Notes: generated from the letters alone by a model not told the origin. Shown: positions 25,123 to 34,987, numbered from the stretch's first letter. The stretch is DNA of 64,000 bases from Roseibium suaedae (GCF_900142725.1 NZ_FRBW01000002.1:1082710-1146709), one strand, 5' to 3'. Numbers and translations: made by a program.

Positions 25123-26118
25123 ATGCCGACGATCAAGGACGTTGCCCGGAAAGCCGGAGTATCCGTCGGCACAGTCTCCCGCGTGCTCGCCAAGAATGAC
25201 ACGGTCAAGCAGCCCCTGCGCGAGCGGGTGCTCAAGGCCATGGCAGAACTGGACTATTCGCCGAACCTGACCGCCCGTGCGCTGCGTACCAACAGGATCG
25301 ACGTGCTCGGGCTGATCATTCCGGACATCACCAATCCATTCTTCGCTCAGTTGGCCAAGGGCATCGAGATGGAGGCAGCCAAGCGCGGCCATTCCGTCAT
25401 GCTCTCCAACTCCCATGACGACCCGGAAGCAGAGGCCGTTCAGGTCACCGCCCTATGCGACCGGGCTGTGCGCGGGATCATCGTGGTTGCGACCCATGGC
25501 AGCCAGGTGAGACGGGCTGTCGACCTGCCGATCGTTTCACTCGACCGGCGCTATGGCGATTATGCCCTGGTGGCCACTGACCATTTCGATGGATCCGGGA
25601 AGATCGCCGATCATCTTCATGCGCTCGGGCACCGGAAAATCGCCTATATTGCCGGTCCGATGTCGATGGATGTGGCCCAGCAGCGCAAGAGTGGCTTTGT
25701 CTCGCGCATCGAGGCCTTGAACACCCCGGAAGATCCGATTGAACTGACCCTTCACGAAGGGCACTTCGACTATGATTCCGGCGAGGAAATTGGCCACCGG
25801 ATCCTGTCCGGGCCGCAGCGGCCGACAGCGATTGCGGCTGCCAGCGATCAGCTGGCCATAGGCGTCCTCAGAAGCGCACGGGATTTGAAGGTCGACGTGC
25901 CAGGCGAACTGACCGTTACCGGGTTCGACGACATCACGCTTGCCTCACTCGTCGTCCCGCGCCTGACAACGATCCGCCAGCCCTTTGAAGCTCTTGCCAT
26001 TTCCGCCGTAGAACGGCTCTTCAACAGCGCAGAAAAAGAACCCGGCGATGAGGCCATCGCCGGGGATCTCGTCATCCGGGAAACATCCGCGCCACCACCG
26101 GGCGCCAAGTCTCTTTAG
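25123..26118 (+). CDS. LacI-family repressor of the ribose operon
   Basis: The 331-residue regulator has a classical LacI helix-turn-helix (MPTIKDVARKAGVSVGTVSR) and hinge helix region (NLTARALRTNR), then a periplasmic-binding-like effector domain (about residues 60-325). It is the last gene of the rbs operon and probably acts as RbsR, releasing the 32-bp dyad upstream of rbsB when ribose or its phosphate is present. Its stop codon overlaps, tail to tail, that of fdsD on the other strand. Confidence 0.92.
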   Translation: MPTIKDVARKAGVSVGTVSRVLAKNDTVKQPLRERVLKAMAELDYSPNLTARALRTNRIDVLGLIIPDITNPFFAQLAKGIEMEAAKRGHSVMLSNSHDDPEAEAVQVTALCDRAVRGIIVVATHGSQVRRAVDLPIVSLDRRYGDYALVATDHFDGSGKIADHLHALGHRKIAYIAGPMSMDVAQQRKSGFVSRIEALNTPEDPIELTLHEGHFDYDSGEEIGHRILSGPQRPTAIAAASDQLAIGVLRSARDLKVDVPGELTVTGFDDITLASLVVPRLTTIRQPFEALAISAVERLFNSAEKEPGDEAIAGDLVIRETSAPPPGAKSL

Positions 26119-26342
26119 CTTGCCTTGGCTTCGACCGGACGGACCTTGCTGGCCGCTTCCTGCACAAGAGGATCGAACAGGTCAGGGCTGGTCTTCAGAA
26201 GCTCAAACAGCTGCGTGCGCATGCGGGGCTCCCAGAAATCGCTGAGATGCGCTGCGACCCCGTCGATCCCTTCCTGATGCGGCCGGCTCTTGAAGAAAGT
26301 GGCAATCTGATTGGCCATACGGGCCAGTTTATCAGGCGACAT
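26115..26342 (-). CDS. fdsD: Formate dehydrogenase delta subunit
   Basis: The small protein of about 75 residues begins MSPDKLARMANQIATFF and contains GIDGVAAHLSDFWEPRMR, the signature of FdsD (DUF of NAD-dependent formate dehydrogenase delta subunits). FdsD is needed for assembly or activity of the FdsABG enzyme. ATG 26342 lies within the last codons of fdhD; ATG 26357 would add five residues. It is the last gene of the fds operon and meets the LacI gene with a four-base stop overlap. Confidence 0.9.
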   Translation of the reverse strand: MSPDKLARMANQIATFFKSRPHQEGIDGVAAHLSDFWEPRMRTQLFELLKTSPDLFDPLVQEAASKVRPVEAKAS

Positions 26343-27159
26343 CTGGCATAACTCCATCAATGATCCGGTCTGGCCGGGTGTAAATATCAAATTCAGCGCC
26401 ACGGGCGAGCGCAACGAGGGTCATGCCCGCATTCTCTGCAGCAGACACCGCAAGGCTCGTTGGCGCAGACACGGCAATCAGAATGCCGCAGCCTGCAATC
26501 GCAGCCTTTTGAACCAGTTCGATCGACAGACGGCTGCTCATGACCACAGCCCCGCCCGCAAAGATTTCTGCCGGAACGCCGCCCGTGGTCCGGGCGCGCG
26601 AACCGATCAGCTTGTCCATCGCATTGTGGCGGCCAGCATCCTCGCGCACGATGACACTGCCAGTCGCCGGATCATAAAAACCGGCAGCATGAACGGCGCG
26701 GGTCAGACGGTTCAGCTCCTGCCCGCGCTCCATCCGCGCAACGGCCTCGACGATCTGCCCTGGGCGAAGCCTGAGAGTGCTGGCAACATCCGGCACATGG
26801 CGCATGGCGGCCTCGATGCTTTCAAGACCGCACATGCCACAGCCAACCGGCCCTGCCAGAGCCCTGCGGCGTTTCGCCAGGGTGTCGGCAGCTTCTTCCG
26901 TAAGCCAGACCTGAACATCTGCACCAAGGGGCGTCTCCACCACCTCGATCCGCTCGATCTGGTTCTGCCGCGCAATCCCCTCGCTGAGCGTGAAGCCCAG
27001 CGCCAGATCCTCAAGATCCGAAGGGGTGGCCATCAGAACGGCATGGGAGCTGCCGTTGTAGCTGATGGCCACCGCCGTTTCGCAGGCAAGCTCCCGCGTC
27101 AGACGCTGAAAGCTGCCTGCGCGGTACGCATGTCCCTCGGAACGGCGGGAGCGGTCCAT
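26332..27159 (-). CDS. fdhD: Formate dehydrogenase sulfurtransferase / accessory protein
   Basis: The 275-residue protein transfers sulfur to the molybdenum cofactor of formate dehydrogenase. It has the conserved CxxC pair (CGMC, Cys107 and Cys110), the start ELACETAVAISYNG and AGRHNAMDKLIG near the middle. ATG 27159 follows the fdsA stop by one base; a longer frame runs into fdsA but lacks family character. Its place between fdsA and fdsD is the usual one for the fds operon. Confidence 0.94.
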   Translation of the reverse strand: MDRSRRSEGHAYRAGSFQRLTRELACETAVAISYNGSSHAVLMATPSDLEDLALGFTLSEGIARQNQIERIEVVETPLGADVQVWLTEEAADTLAKRRRALAGPVGCGMCGLESIEAAMRHVPDVASTLRLRPGQIVEAVARMERGQELNRLTRAVHAAGFYDPATGSVIVREDAGRHNAMDKLIGSRARTTGGVPAEIFAGGAVVMSSRLSIELVQKAAIAGCGILIAVSAPTSLAVSAAENAGMTLVALARGAEFDIYTRPDRIIDGVMPDVA

Positions 27160-27160
27160 A

Positions 27161-30040
27161 TTACTCGGCCGCCTCGATCCGGCGCGACCGGTCCGACAGT
27201 TCCTGATACTGGGTCTGCCAGTCGGACGGGCCATTGGACGGTCCAACCTGCACCGCCGTCACCTTGTATTCCGGGCAGTTGGTCGCCCAGTCAGAATAGT
27301 CGGTGGTGATCACGTTGGCCTGTGTCGCCGGGTGGTGGAACGTCGTGTAGACGACACCCGGAGCCACGCGGTCGGTGATCTTGGCACGGAGGGACGTTTC
27401 CCCGGCCCGGCTCGCAAGCTTGACCCACTGGCCATCCTTCACGCCGCGCTGTTCTGCGTCATGCGGATGGATCTCGAGCACATCCTCCTCATGCCAGACC
27501 ACATTTTCCGTTCGGCGCGTCTGAGCCCCGACGTTGTACTGGCTGAGAATGCGGCCCGTGGTCAAAAGCAGCGGGAAGCGCGGACCAGTCCGCTCGTCGG
27601 TTGCCACATATTCCGTGCGGATGAACCGGCCCTTGCCGCGGACAAACCCGTCCACATGCATGATCGGCGAGCCTTCCGGCGTCTTGTCATTACACGGCCA
27701 CTGGATGGAGCCTTTCTCTTCCAGCATCTCGTAAGTGACATTTGCGAAGCTCGGCGTGGTGGCCGCGATTTCCGCCATGATTTCGGACGGGTGCTTGTAG
27801 GACCAGCCTGCGCCCATGGCATTGGCCAGAAGCTGGGTGACTTCCCAGTCCGCATAGCCGTTGCGCGGGCTCATCACCTTGCGCACCCGGTTGATCCGGC
27901 GCTCCGCATTGGTGAAGGTGCCGTCCTTTTCCAGGAAGGTAGACCCCGGCAGGAAGACGTGAGCGTAGTTTGCAGTCTCGTTCAGGAACAGGTCATGGAC
28001 AATCACGCAATCCATGGCGGCAAGACCGGCGGATACGTGATGGGTGTCCGGATCCGACTGCAGAATGTCTTCGCCCTGAATGTAGATGCCCTTGAAGGTG
28101 CCTTCGACAGCCGCGTCCAGCATGTTCGGAATGCGCAGGCCCGGCTCGTCGGAAATCTCGACGCCCCAGAGGCTCTCGAAAATCGAACGCACTTCCGGGT
28201 TCTTGACGTGACGGTAGCCCGGCAGCTCGTGCGGGAACGAGCCCATGTCGCAGGAACCCTGGACGTTGTTCTGGCCACGCAGCGGGTTCACGCCCACACC
28301 GCGCCGGCCGATGTTGCCGGTCAGCATGGCGAGGTTGGCGATGCCGATAACGGTCGTCGACCCCTGGCTGTGCTCGGTGACACCCAGACCGTAGTAGATC
28401 GCGCCATTGCCGCCAGTCGCATAAAGACGGGCCGCCTTGCGCAGTTCCTCGGCGGGAACGCCGCTTACCGCTTCCACGGCTTCCGGGCTGTGCGCCGGAT
28501 CAGCCGCGAACTCGGCGTAATCCTGGAACTCGTCCCAGTCGCAGCGCTCACGGATGAAAGCCTCATCGAAGAGACCTTCGGTGATGATCACATGAGCCAG
28601 AGCGGTGACAACGGCGACGTTGGTGCCCGGGCGCAGAGCGAGGTGATGCGCGGCGCGAATGTGCGGTGACTTCACCAGATCGATGCGGCGTGGATCGATG
28701 ACGATCAGCTTCGCCCCCTGGCGCAGACGCTTCTTCAGCCGCGAACCGAACACCGGATGGCCATCCGTCGGGTTGGCCCCGATGACCACCACCACATCGG
28801 AGTCCTCGACACTGTCGAAGTCCTGGGTACCGGCGGACGTGCCGAAGGTCTGACCAAGGCCATAACCGGTCGGCGAGTGGCAGACGCGGGCGCAGGTATC
28901 CGTGTTGTTGTTGCGGAACACGGCACGGGTCAGTTTCTGCACCAGATAGGTTTCTTCATTGGTGCAGCGCGAGGAAGTGATAACGCCGATAGACTCCCGG
29001 CCATGCTCGAACTGGATCGCCCGCAGCTTGTTGGCGGCAAAGGTCAGCGCTTCATCCCAGGACACTTCCCGCCAGGGTTGATCGATGCTGTCGCGGATCA
29101 TCGGCTCGAGAATGCGGTCCTTGTGGGACGCATAGCCATAAGCGAAGCGGCCCTTGACGCAGGAGTGACCGCGGTTCGCCTTGCCATCCTTGTAGGGCAC
29201 CATGCGCACCAGCTCTTCGCCGCGCATTTCCGCCTTGAAGGAACAGCCAACGCCGCAATAGGCGCAAGTGGTGACAACCGAATGTTCGGGCTGGCCGATC
29301 TCGATCACCGACTTTTCCGTCAGGGTCGCGGTCGGGCAGGCCTGCACACAGGCACCGCAAGACACGCATTCGGACGCCAGGAACTGCTCATGCATGCCCG
29401 GAGACACGCGGCTTTCAAAGCCCCGGCCTTCGATGGTCAGTGCAAAGGTACCCTGCACTTCCTCGCAGGCACGAACGCAGCGCGAGCAAACGATGCACTT
29501 GGACGGGTCATAGGTGAAGTACGGATTGCTCTCATCCTTTGCCATCCAGCGGGCATTCTGCTCACCGGATGTATCCCGCGCCTTGACGTGGTTGCCACCC
29601 TCATAGCCGTAGCGCACATCGCGCAGACCAACTGCGCCTGCCATATCCTGCAGTTCGCAATCGCCATTGGCGGCGCAGGTCAGGCAGTCCAGCGGGTGGT
29701 CGGAGATATAGAGCTCCATCACGCCCTTGCGGATGTCCTTCAGACGTCCCGTCTGGGTGTGAACCACCATGCCGTCCGCCACAGGCGTCGTACAGGACGA
29801 CGGCGTGCCGCGGCGGCCCTCGATTTCCACCAGGCAGAGGCGGCAGGACCCAAACGCATCGACCATGTCCGTCGCGCAAAGCTTCGGAATGGCAATGCCT
29901 GCTTCCATGGACGCCCGCATGATGGACGTGCCCTCAGGAACGGTGACCTCAAAGCCATCGACCGTCAGCGTAACCTGTTTTTCCGCTTTGGAGGCGGGCG
30001 TACCGTAATCGGTTTCGTGTACCAGACCCATCTTCGTCAC
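27161..30040 (-). CDS. fdsA: NAD-dependent formate dehydrogenase, molybdenum alpha subunit
   Basis: This 959-residue catalytic subunit oxidises formate to CO2. In order: a 2Fe-2S domain (Cys55, 66, 69 and 83), the His/Cys cluster loop (about 115-128), two 4Fe-4S ferredoxin motifs (CIVCSRCVRAC about 182-192; CVSCGACVQAC about 225-235), the CAYCGVGC cluster (259-266), and the bis-MGD catalytic domain. The active-site pair Cys387-His388 lies in CARVCHSPT, so this is a Cys rather than selenocysteine enzyme, as in Rhodobacter capsulatus FdsA. It overlaps fdsB by four bases. The length is typical. Confidence 0.96.
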   Translation of the reverse strand: MTKMGLVHETDYGTPASKAEKQVTLTVDGFEVTVPEGTSIMRASMEAGIAIPKLCATDMVDAFGSCRLCLVEIEGRRGTPSSCTTPVADGMVVHTQTGRLKDIRKGVMELYISDHPLDCLTCAANGDCELQDMAGAVGLRDVRYGYEGGNHVKARDTSGEQNARWMAKDESNPYFTYDPSKCIVCSRCVRACEEVQGTFALTIEGRGFESRVSPGMHEQFLASECVSCGACVQACPTATLTEKSVIEIGQPEHSVVTTCAYCGVGCSFKAEMRGEELVRMVPYKDGKANRGHSCVKGRFAYGYASHKDRILEPMIRDSIDQPWREVSWDEALTFAANKLRAIQFEHGRESIGVITSSRCTNEETYLVQKLTRAVFRNNNTDTCARVCHSPTGYGLGQTFGTSAGTQDFDSVEDSDVVVVIGANPTDGHPVFGSRLKKRLRQGAKLIVIDPRRIDLVKSPHIRAAHHLALRPGTNVAVVTALAHVIITEGLFDEAFIRERCDWDEFQDYAEFAADPAHSPEAVEAVSGVPAEELRKAARLYATGGNGAIYYGLGVTEHSQGSTTVIGIANLAMLTGNIGRRGVGVNPLRGQNNVQGSCDMGSFPHELPGYRHVKNPEVRSIFESLWGVEISDEPGLRIPNMLDAAVEGTFKGIYIQGEDILQSDPDTHHVSAGLAAMDCVIVHDLFLNETANYAHVFLPGSTFLEKDGTFTNAERRINRVRKVMSPRNGYADWEVTQLLANAMGAGWSYKHPSEIMAEIAATTPSFANVTYEMLEEKGSIQWPCNDKTPEGSPIMHVDGFVRGKGRFIRTEYVATDERTGPRFPLLLTTGRILSQYNVGAQTRRTENVVWHEEDVLEIHPHDAEQRGVKDGQWVKLASRAGETSLRAKITDRVAPGVVYTTFHHPATQANVITTDYSDWATNCPEYKVTAVQVGPSNGPSDWQTQYQELSDRSRRIEAAE

Positions 30041-31593
30041 TCCGCTGCTTGTGCCATCGGCGCTGGCTTGAAGTCTTCAGGGAAATGCGTGATCGCGCTC
30101 ATCACCGGATAGGGCGTGAAGCCGCCCAGAGCGCAAAGCGATCCGAATTTCATGGTGTTGCAAAGATCGCTTGCAAGTTCGATCTGCTTTTCCGGTTCAA
30201 TGCCGGCCTTGAGCTTGTCCAGCGTCTCGACACCGCGCGTGGAGCCGATACGGCAGGGCGTGCACTTGCCGCAGCTTTCAACCGCGCAGAATTCAAACGC
30301 AAAGCGGGCCTGCTTCAGCATGTCCACCGTGTCATCGAACACCACAACGCCCGCGTGGCCGATCAGGCCGTCCCGGGCAGCAAAGGCCTCGTAGTCGAAC
30401 GGCGTGTCGAACAGATCCCTCGGGAAATAGGCCCCAAGTGGACCACCGACCTGCACCGCACGTACCGGACGGCCCGTCGCCGTACCGCCGCCGATATCAT
30501 CGACGATCTCGCCCAGAGACAGCCCGAAGGCAGTCTCGAACAGGCCACCGTATTTCACATTACCTGCAATCTGGATCGGGATTGTACCATGAGACCGACC
30601 CATGCCGAAGTCCCGGTAGAATGCGGCTCCCTTGTCCATGATCACCGGAACCGAGGTCAGGGAAATCACATTGTTGACGACAGTGGGCTTGCCAAGGAAC
30701 CCTTCCAGCGCCGGAAGCGGCGGTTTGGAGCGCACGACGCCACGCTTGCCTTCCAGCGAGTTCAGCAGGGAGGTTTCCTCACCGCAGACATAGGCACCTG
30801 CCCCCATGCGCACTTCCATATCGAAAGCGTAGCCGGAGCCCAGAACCGAGGGACCGAGAAGACCTGCCTTGCGGGCAATCTCGATCGCATCATTCATCGC
30901 CTTGATGGCGTGGGGATATTCGGAGCGGGTGTAGACGTAGCCATGCTCCGCCCCGACCGCGATGGCGGCAATCGCCATGCCTTCGATCAGGATGAAGGGG
31001 TCGCCTTCCATGATCATGCGGTCGGCAAAGGTGCCGCTGTCACCCTCGTCCGCGTTGCAGACGATGTATTTTTCCGTGCCCGGCGCATCGTGGACGGTCT
31101 TCCACTTGATGCCGGTAGGGAACCCGGCGCCGCCTCGGCCGCGCAGGCCAGAGTCGGTCACCTGCTGGATGATATCCGCACGCGACATTTTCAGCGCATT
31201 GCGCAGACCGGCAAGCCCGCCATGAGCTTCATAATCTTCAAGCGAATGCGGATCGATGATGCCGCAGCGAGCGAAGGTCAAGCGGGTCTGGCGCTTCAGG
31301 AAGGGGATTTCCTCCGTAAGGCCGAGGTTCAGCGCATGATCACCGCCCGTCAGGAAACCTGCGTCGAACAGACCTGCGACATCGCCTTCCGAGACCGGTC
31401 CGAAGGCCACACGCCCTGCGTCGGTCACCACTTCTACCAGCGGCTCAAGCCAGACCATGCCGCGCGATCCGTTGCGGATGATCTTCACATCCGCACCACG
31501 GGCAGCTGCTTCCTTGCTGATGGCATCGGCAACGTCATCGGCGCCAAGGGCAATCGCCGCCGCATCCAGCGGCACGTAAACAGTCACGCTCAT
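30037..31593 (-). CDS. fdsB: Formate dehydrogenase beta subunit (FMN/NAD, NuoF-like)
   Basis: The 518-residue subunit passes electrons from formate to NAD. It has an N-terminal thioredoxin-like domain (about residues 1-120), the FMN/NADH-binding segment GLRGRGGAGFPTGIKWK and the 4Fe-4S motif CGKCTPCRIGSTRG near the C-terminus, as in NuoF. ATG 31593 gives the normal start MSVTVYVPLD; the frame upstream is a shadow of fdsG. Both ends have four-base ATGA overlaps with fdsG and fdsA. Confidence 0.95.
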   Translation of the reverse strand: MSVTVYVPLDAAAIALGADDVADAISKEAAARGADVKIIRNGSRGMVWLEPLVEVVTDAGRVAFGPVSEGDVAGLFDAGFLTGGDHALNLGLTEEIPFLKRQTRLTFARCGIIDPHSLEDYEAHGGLAGLRNALKMSRADIIQQVTDSGLRGRGGAGFPTGIKWKTVHDAPGTEKYIVCNADEGDSGTFADRMIMEGDPFILIEGMAIAAIAVGAEHGYVYTRSEYPHAIKAMNDAIEIARKAGLLGPSVLGSGYAFDMEVRMGAGAYVCGEETSLLNSLEGKRGVVRSKPPLPALEGFLGKPTVVNNVISLTSVPVIMDKGAAFYRDFGMGRSHGTIPIQIAGNVKYGGLFETAFGLSLGEIVDDIGGGTATGRPVRAVQVGGPLGAYFPRDLFDTPFDYEAFAARDGLIGHAGVVVFDDTVDMLKQARFAFEFCAVESCGKCTPCRIGSTRGVETLDKLKAGIEPEKQIELASDLCNTMKFGSLCALGGFTPYPVMSAITHFPEDFKPAPMAQAAE

Positions 31594-32069
31594 TGGCCGC
31601 ACTCCGAAAGAAGGGTGTCGAGTTTGCCAGCGTCCAGCCGGGCGACAATCTTGCCATCGACCATGGCAGCAGGACCGCAAGCGCACAGACCAAGGCAGTA
31701 GACGGCCTCGAGGGTCACGGCGCCATCTGCGGTCGTGTTGCCAAAGGCGATGTCCAGGCGGGACTCGGCCTGTCCGGCCAGATCATCAGCGCCCATGGAC
31801 TGACAGGCTTCCGCCCGGCAGATCTTCAGGACATGACGGCCTGCCGGAGCTTCCCGGAAATCATGGTAGAAACTGGCGACGCCGTGAACTTCGGCCCGGC
31901 TGAGGTTCAGCTCGTCCGCAATGACCCTGAGGGCCCCTTCCGGCACATGACCAAATTCATGCTGCAACTCGTGCAGGATCGGCAGCAAGGGCCCCTTCAG
32001 CTCGGAATGGGCTACGACAACCGCGCGCGTCCGCTCGGCAATGTCCTTCTCGGACAGAACAACTCTCAT
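31590..32069 (-). CDS. fdsG: Formate dehydrogenase gamma subunit (NuoE-like)
   Basis: This 159-residue 2Fe-2S thioredoxin-like protein is the NuoE counterpart. Its cluster cysteines are seen in CRAEACQSMG and YCLGLCACGPAAMVDG, and VHGVASFYHDF is the NuoE hallmark. It is the first gene of fdsGBA-fdhD-fdsD, preceded by a strong ribosome site GGAGG. A 26-bp dyad lies immediately upstream of that site. Confidence 0.95.
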   Translation of the reverse strand: MRVVLSEKDIAERTRAVVVAHSELKGPLLPILHELQHEFGHVPEGALRVIADELNLSRAEVHGVASFYHDFREAPAGRHVLKICRAEACQSMGADDLAGQAESRLDIAFGNTTADGAVTLEAVYCLGLCACGPAAMVDGKIVARLDAGKLDTLLSECGQ

Positions 32070-32082
32070 TGGGGCTCTCCTC

Positions 32083-32108
32083 CCATAGCCGACAAGAGTC
32101 GCCTATGG
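32083..32108. promoter_or_regulatory. Dyad upstream of fdsG, candidate operator or leader hairpin
   Basis: CCATAGCCGAC (32083-32093) pairs with GTCGCCTATGG (32098-32108) with one mismatch and a four-base loop. It sits directly upstream of the ribosome site of fdsG. It could be a site for the LysR regulator encoded next door or a structure in the mRNA leader that affects translation. Confidence 0.4.
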
Positions 32109-32189
32109 CTCTTTCCCGTTCAATACCGACTTTCCGTTGAGCGATTGCAAATCCCGATCAAGCCGGGCCCCAACGATCAAATCTTGCCA

Positions 32190-33095
32190 TCAAAGGCCCG
32201 CGACGGCCTCACCAATGGTTGAAATCTGCTTCGCGTGGCGCAGCAGCGCCTCCACGACGGGTGTGCGCGGCTCGGCCCGCGCGGCTATGGCACCGACCAG
32301 CTGCGTGCCATCCGGCTGGCTGAGCGGCAAGGTCCGGATCGACCCCGCTTCGCTGAAGACGCCCGCCAGTTTCTCCGGCAGGATACCGGACCATTGGCCC
32401 GTGCGGATATGGGAGACCATGGCCAGAACGGAATCCGTCTCGATCCCCGCCTTGGGCTCCACGCCTGATAATGTCAGATAGCGGTTAATGATCCTTCGGT
32501 TCTGCATGTCTGGTGTCAAAAGACAAAGCTGTTCGCCGCCGGCTTCCGCCCATGTGATCCGGTCCCGCCCGGCAAAGAGCGCCTCGTCTGCGGTCACGAA
32601 CAGGTACCTTTCCAGATACAGCGGAACGGTGACCATCGTCGGCACCGGCTCATTCTCCAGATAGGTGATGCCGAAATCCGCCTCCAGATTACCGATCAGA
32701 TCGAGGATCTGAACCGATGTCCTGGACAGGATGGAAAAGCACACATCCGGGTAGACCTCATGAAACGAGCTGGTCAACTCATGCACCATGGCGAGGGCCG
32801 TCGGAATGACGGCAATCGTCACATTGCCTGACAAGCCTTTCCGGGAGGCCTGGATATCCGCATGCATCGACCGGTAATCGCCGACAATCCGGCGTGCCCA
32901 GTCCAGCACCTTCTCGCCTTCCGGTGTCAGGCCCTGATACCTGGACCCCCGGCGGACGAGTTGAACACCCAGCTGATCCTCAAGCTGCTTGATGGCGGAA
33001 GACAGGGTCGGCTGGCCGATATTACAGGCCTCCGCAGCACGTCCGAAATGGCGCTCGCGCGCCAGTGCCATGAACAGTTCCAGCTTGTCGATCAT
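32190..33095 (-). CDS. LysR-family regulator of formate dehydrogenase
   Basis: The 301-residue protein has an N-terminal LysR helix-turn-helix (about residues 1-60, with HFGRAAEACNIGQPTLSSAIKQLE) and a C-terminal substrate-binding domain (about 90-290). It lies 120 bases upstream of fdsG on the same strand, as in many fds loci where the LysR protein activates the operon in response to formate. The effector here is inferred from context. Confidence 0.92.
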   Translation of the reverse strand: MIDKLELFMALARERHFGRAAEACNIGQPTLSSAIKQLEDQLGVQLVRRGSRYQGLTPEGEKVLDWARRIVGDYRSMHADIQASRKGLSGNVTIAVIPTALAMVHELTSSFHEVYPDVCFSILSRTSVQILDLIGNLEADFGITYLENEPVPTMVTVPLYLERYLFVTADEALFAGRDRITWAEAGGEQLCLLTPDMQNRRIINRYLTLSGVEPKAGIETDSVLAMVSHIRTGQWSGILPEKLAGVFSEAGSIRTLPLSQPDGTQLVGAIAARAEPRTPVVEALLRHAKQISTIGEAVAGL

Positions 33096-33176
33096 GTCCC
33101 AGATCCGGCAGGTCCAGCCATCCCCGAAAGGAGCGGATGCCCCGGCATTTGCCGGAGCATCCTATTCCTCAAGGGA

Positions 33177-34886
33177 TCAGGCCTTGCCCGGCGCCGGAGC
33201 GGCACCCGCTTCCATATGATGGCGGTCATCCACAGGACGTACCATCATGTTGGCAACAAGGGCAATCACCAGCAACCCGGCCATGGCATACATGGTCGTG
33301 TTGTAGAGGCTCGGGGTCGGATCGACCGTACCTGCCGGAGCAATCTCCATCAGGCGGGCAATCGTCACCGTCTTGGCAGCCACAAGTGTATCGAGCTGGT
33401 CAAGACCGGCACCGAACTTTTCCTGGAAGGCAGACGGATCCACCTTGCCCGCCAGATCCCGAACGGAGTTGCCGATCGAGATTTCACGCAGCTTGGTGAT
33501 GGCGAGCGGGCCCAGAACGCCTGCCGTGCTCCAGGCCGTCAGAAGACGCCCATGGATGCCACCGACAAACTTGGTGCCGAAGATATCCGCCAGATAGGCC
33601 GGGATCGTCGCGAACCCGCCACCGTACATGGTGAAGATGATCATGGTTGCGGCATAGAACATCACCAGCCAGGTCACCGCCGGGTTGATCGACACCTGCT
33701 CCGCCGCGAAGGGGATGGACAGGTAGAGGATGACACCCAGAACGAAGAACACATGATAGGTGTTCTTGCGGCCGATGTAGTCAGAGGTGGACGCCCAGAA
33801 GAAGCGGCCGACCATGTTGAAGACCGAGATCATGAACACATAGGTCGCCGCGAAGGCGGAGTTCACGATTGTCGGCAGGGTGCTGCCGAAAATTTCGGTC
33901 ATCATGGTCTTCGCCACACCGATCACACCGATACCGGCAGTCACGTTGAAGCAGAGCACGATCCAGAGCAGCCAGAACTGCGGGGTCTTAAGCGCCTGAT
34001 CGATATGCACGTTGGCATGGGTGATCATCTTGCGGGAAGCGGCCGCAGGCGGGGTCCAGCCAGCCGGAAGCCAGCCTTCACGCGGGACACGGTAGGAGAA
34101 GGAGGCAATCATCATCACGATGAAATAGGCAACGCCCAGGGTGAAGAAGGTTGCGGCTGCGCCGGTGTTGCCGGAGCCGACCACATAGACGCCTTCCTGA
34201 AGCGGGATCGGGGCAGACGCAAGCTGCTTGGCGGTTGCGACAACCACTTCCATCATCTGGCCGTTGACATCAGCCATGCGCTTGCCGCCTTCGGTGACCA
34301 GCGTGACTGCGCTTTCCGCTCCCAGATAGGTCGGAGCCTGATAGTAGAGGCCGAGCAGCCATTCCTTGATCGGCGTTGCGATCATCGCGCCGCCGCCGAA
34401 GCCCATGATGGCCATGCCCGTCGCCATGCCGCGGCGGTCAGGGAACCAGCGGATCAGCGTGGACACAGGCGACACATAGCCAAGCCCGAGACCGCAGCCG
34501 CCAATGACGCCATACCCCAGATACACCAGCCAGAGCTGATGGGTCATGATGCCGAAGCCACCGATGAGAAAGCCGCCACCCCAGCAGATGGCAGCGACAA
34601 CGCCAACCATGCGCGGGCCGACTTCTTCAAGCCACTTGCCGCCGAAAGCAGCGGCCAGGCCGAGAAACACGATCGCAACCGAGAAGATCCAGACAACGGA
34701 CTGCAGTCCCCAGTCGCCGGAAGAGGCCGCTACAACACCGAATTCCTTGGTGAGCGGCGGGTTGAAAATGCTCCACGCGTAAACCGATCCAATACACAGA
34801 TGGATCGCGATGGATGCCGGGGGCACTTTCCACCGGTTGAAGTCATCGCCAGCGACGATGTGCTCCTTCTTCAAACTGTCAAACAT
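33177..34886 (-). CDS. MFS carrier, oxalate/formate antiporter (OFA) family
   Basis: This membrane protein of 569 residues has twelve or so hydrophobic segments. The N-terminus (PPASIAIHLCIGSVYAWSIFNPPLTKEFG) is typical of the OFA family, which carries oxalate, formate, pyruvate or other small acids. A loop of about 80 residues in mid-protein (about 215-300) enlarges it compared with OxlT. ATG 34886 is preceded by GGGAGGA. It is transcribed from a sigma-54-type promoter and lies beside a two-component system that probably controls it. No oxalate-degrading genes are in the window; the fds operon nearby makes formate one possible cargo. Confidence 0.88.
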   Translation of the reverse strand: MFDSLKKEHIVAGDDFNRWKVPPASIAIHLCIGSVYAWSIFNPPLTKEFGVVAASSGDWGLQSVVWIFSVAIVFLGLAAAFGGKWLEEVGPRMVGVVAAICWGGGFLIGGFGIMTHQLWLVYLGYGVIGGCGLGLGYVSPVSTLIRWFPDRRGMATGMAIMGFGGGAMIATPIKEWLLGLYYQAPTYLGAESAVTLVTEGGKRMADVNGQMMEVVVATAKQLASAPIPLQEGVYVVGSGNTGAAATFFTLGVAYFIVMMIASFSYRVPREGWLPAGWTPPAAASRKMITHANVHIDQALKTPQFWLLWIVLCFNVTAGIGVIGVAKTMMTEIFGSTLPTIVNSAFAATYVFMISVFNMVGRFFWASTSDYIGRKNTYHVFFVLGVILYLSIPFAAEQVSINPAVTWLVMFYAATMIIFTMYGGGFATIPAYLADIFGTKFVGGIHGRLLTAWSTAGVLGPLAITKLREISIGNSVRDLAGKVDPSAFQEKFGAGLDQLDTLVAAKTVTIARLMEIAPAGTVDPTPSLYNTTMYAMAGLLVIALVANMMVRPVDDRHHMEAGAAPAPGKA

Positions 34887-34987
34887 GTAGTTCCTCCCAA
34901 ATCGGCCGTCGCATCGGCGGAACCCGGCGGGCATCCGGTCCGGGCGTTCCTCGCATCCCCCTCAGGCGCGGCACACGGGAACTGGAT

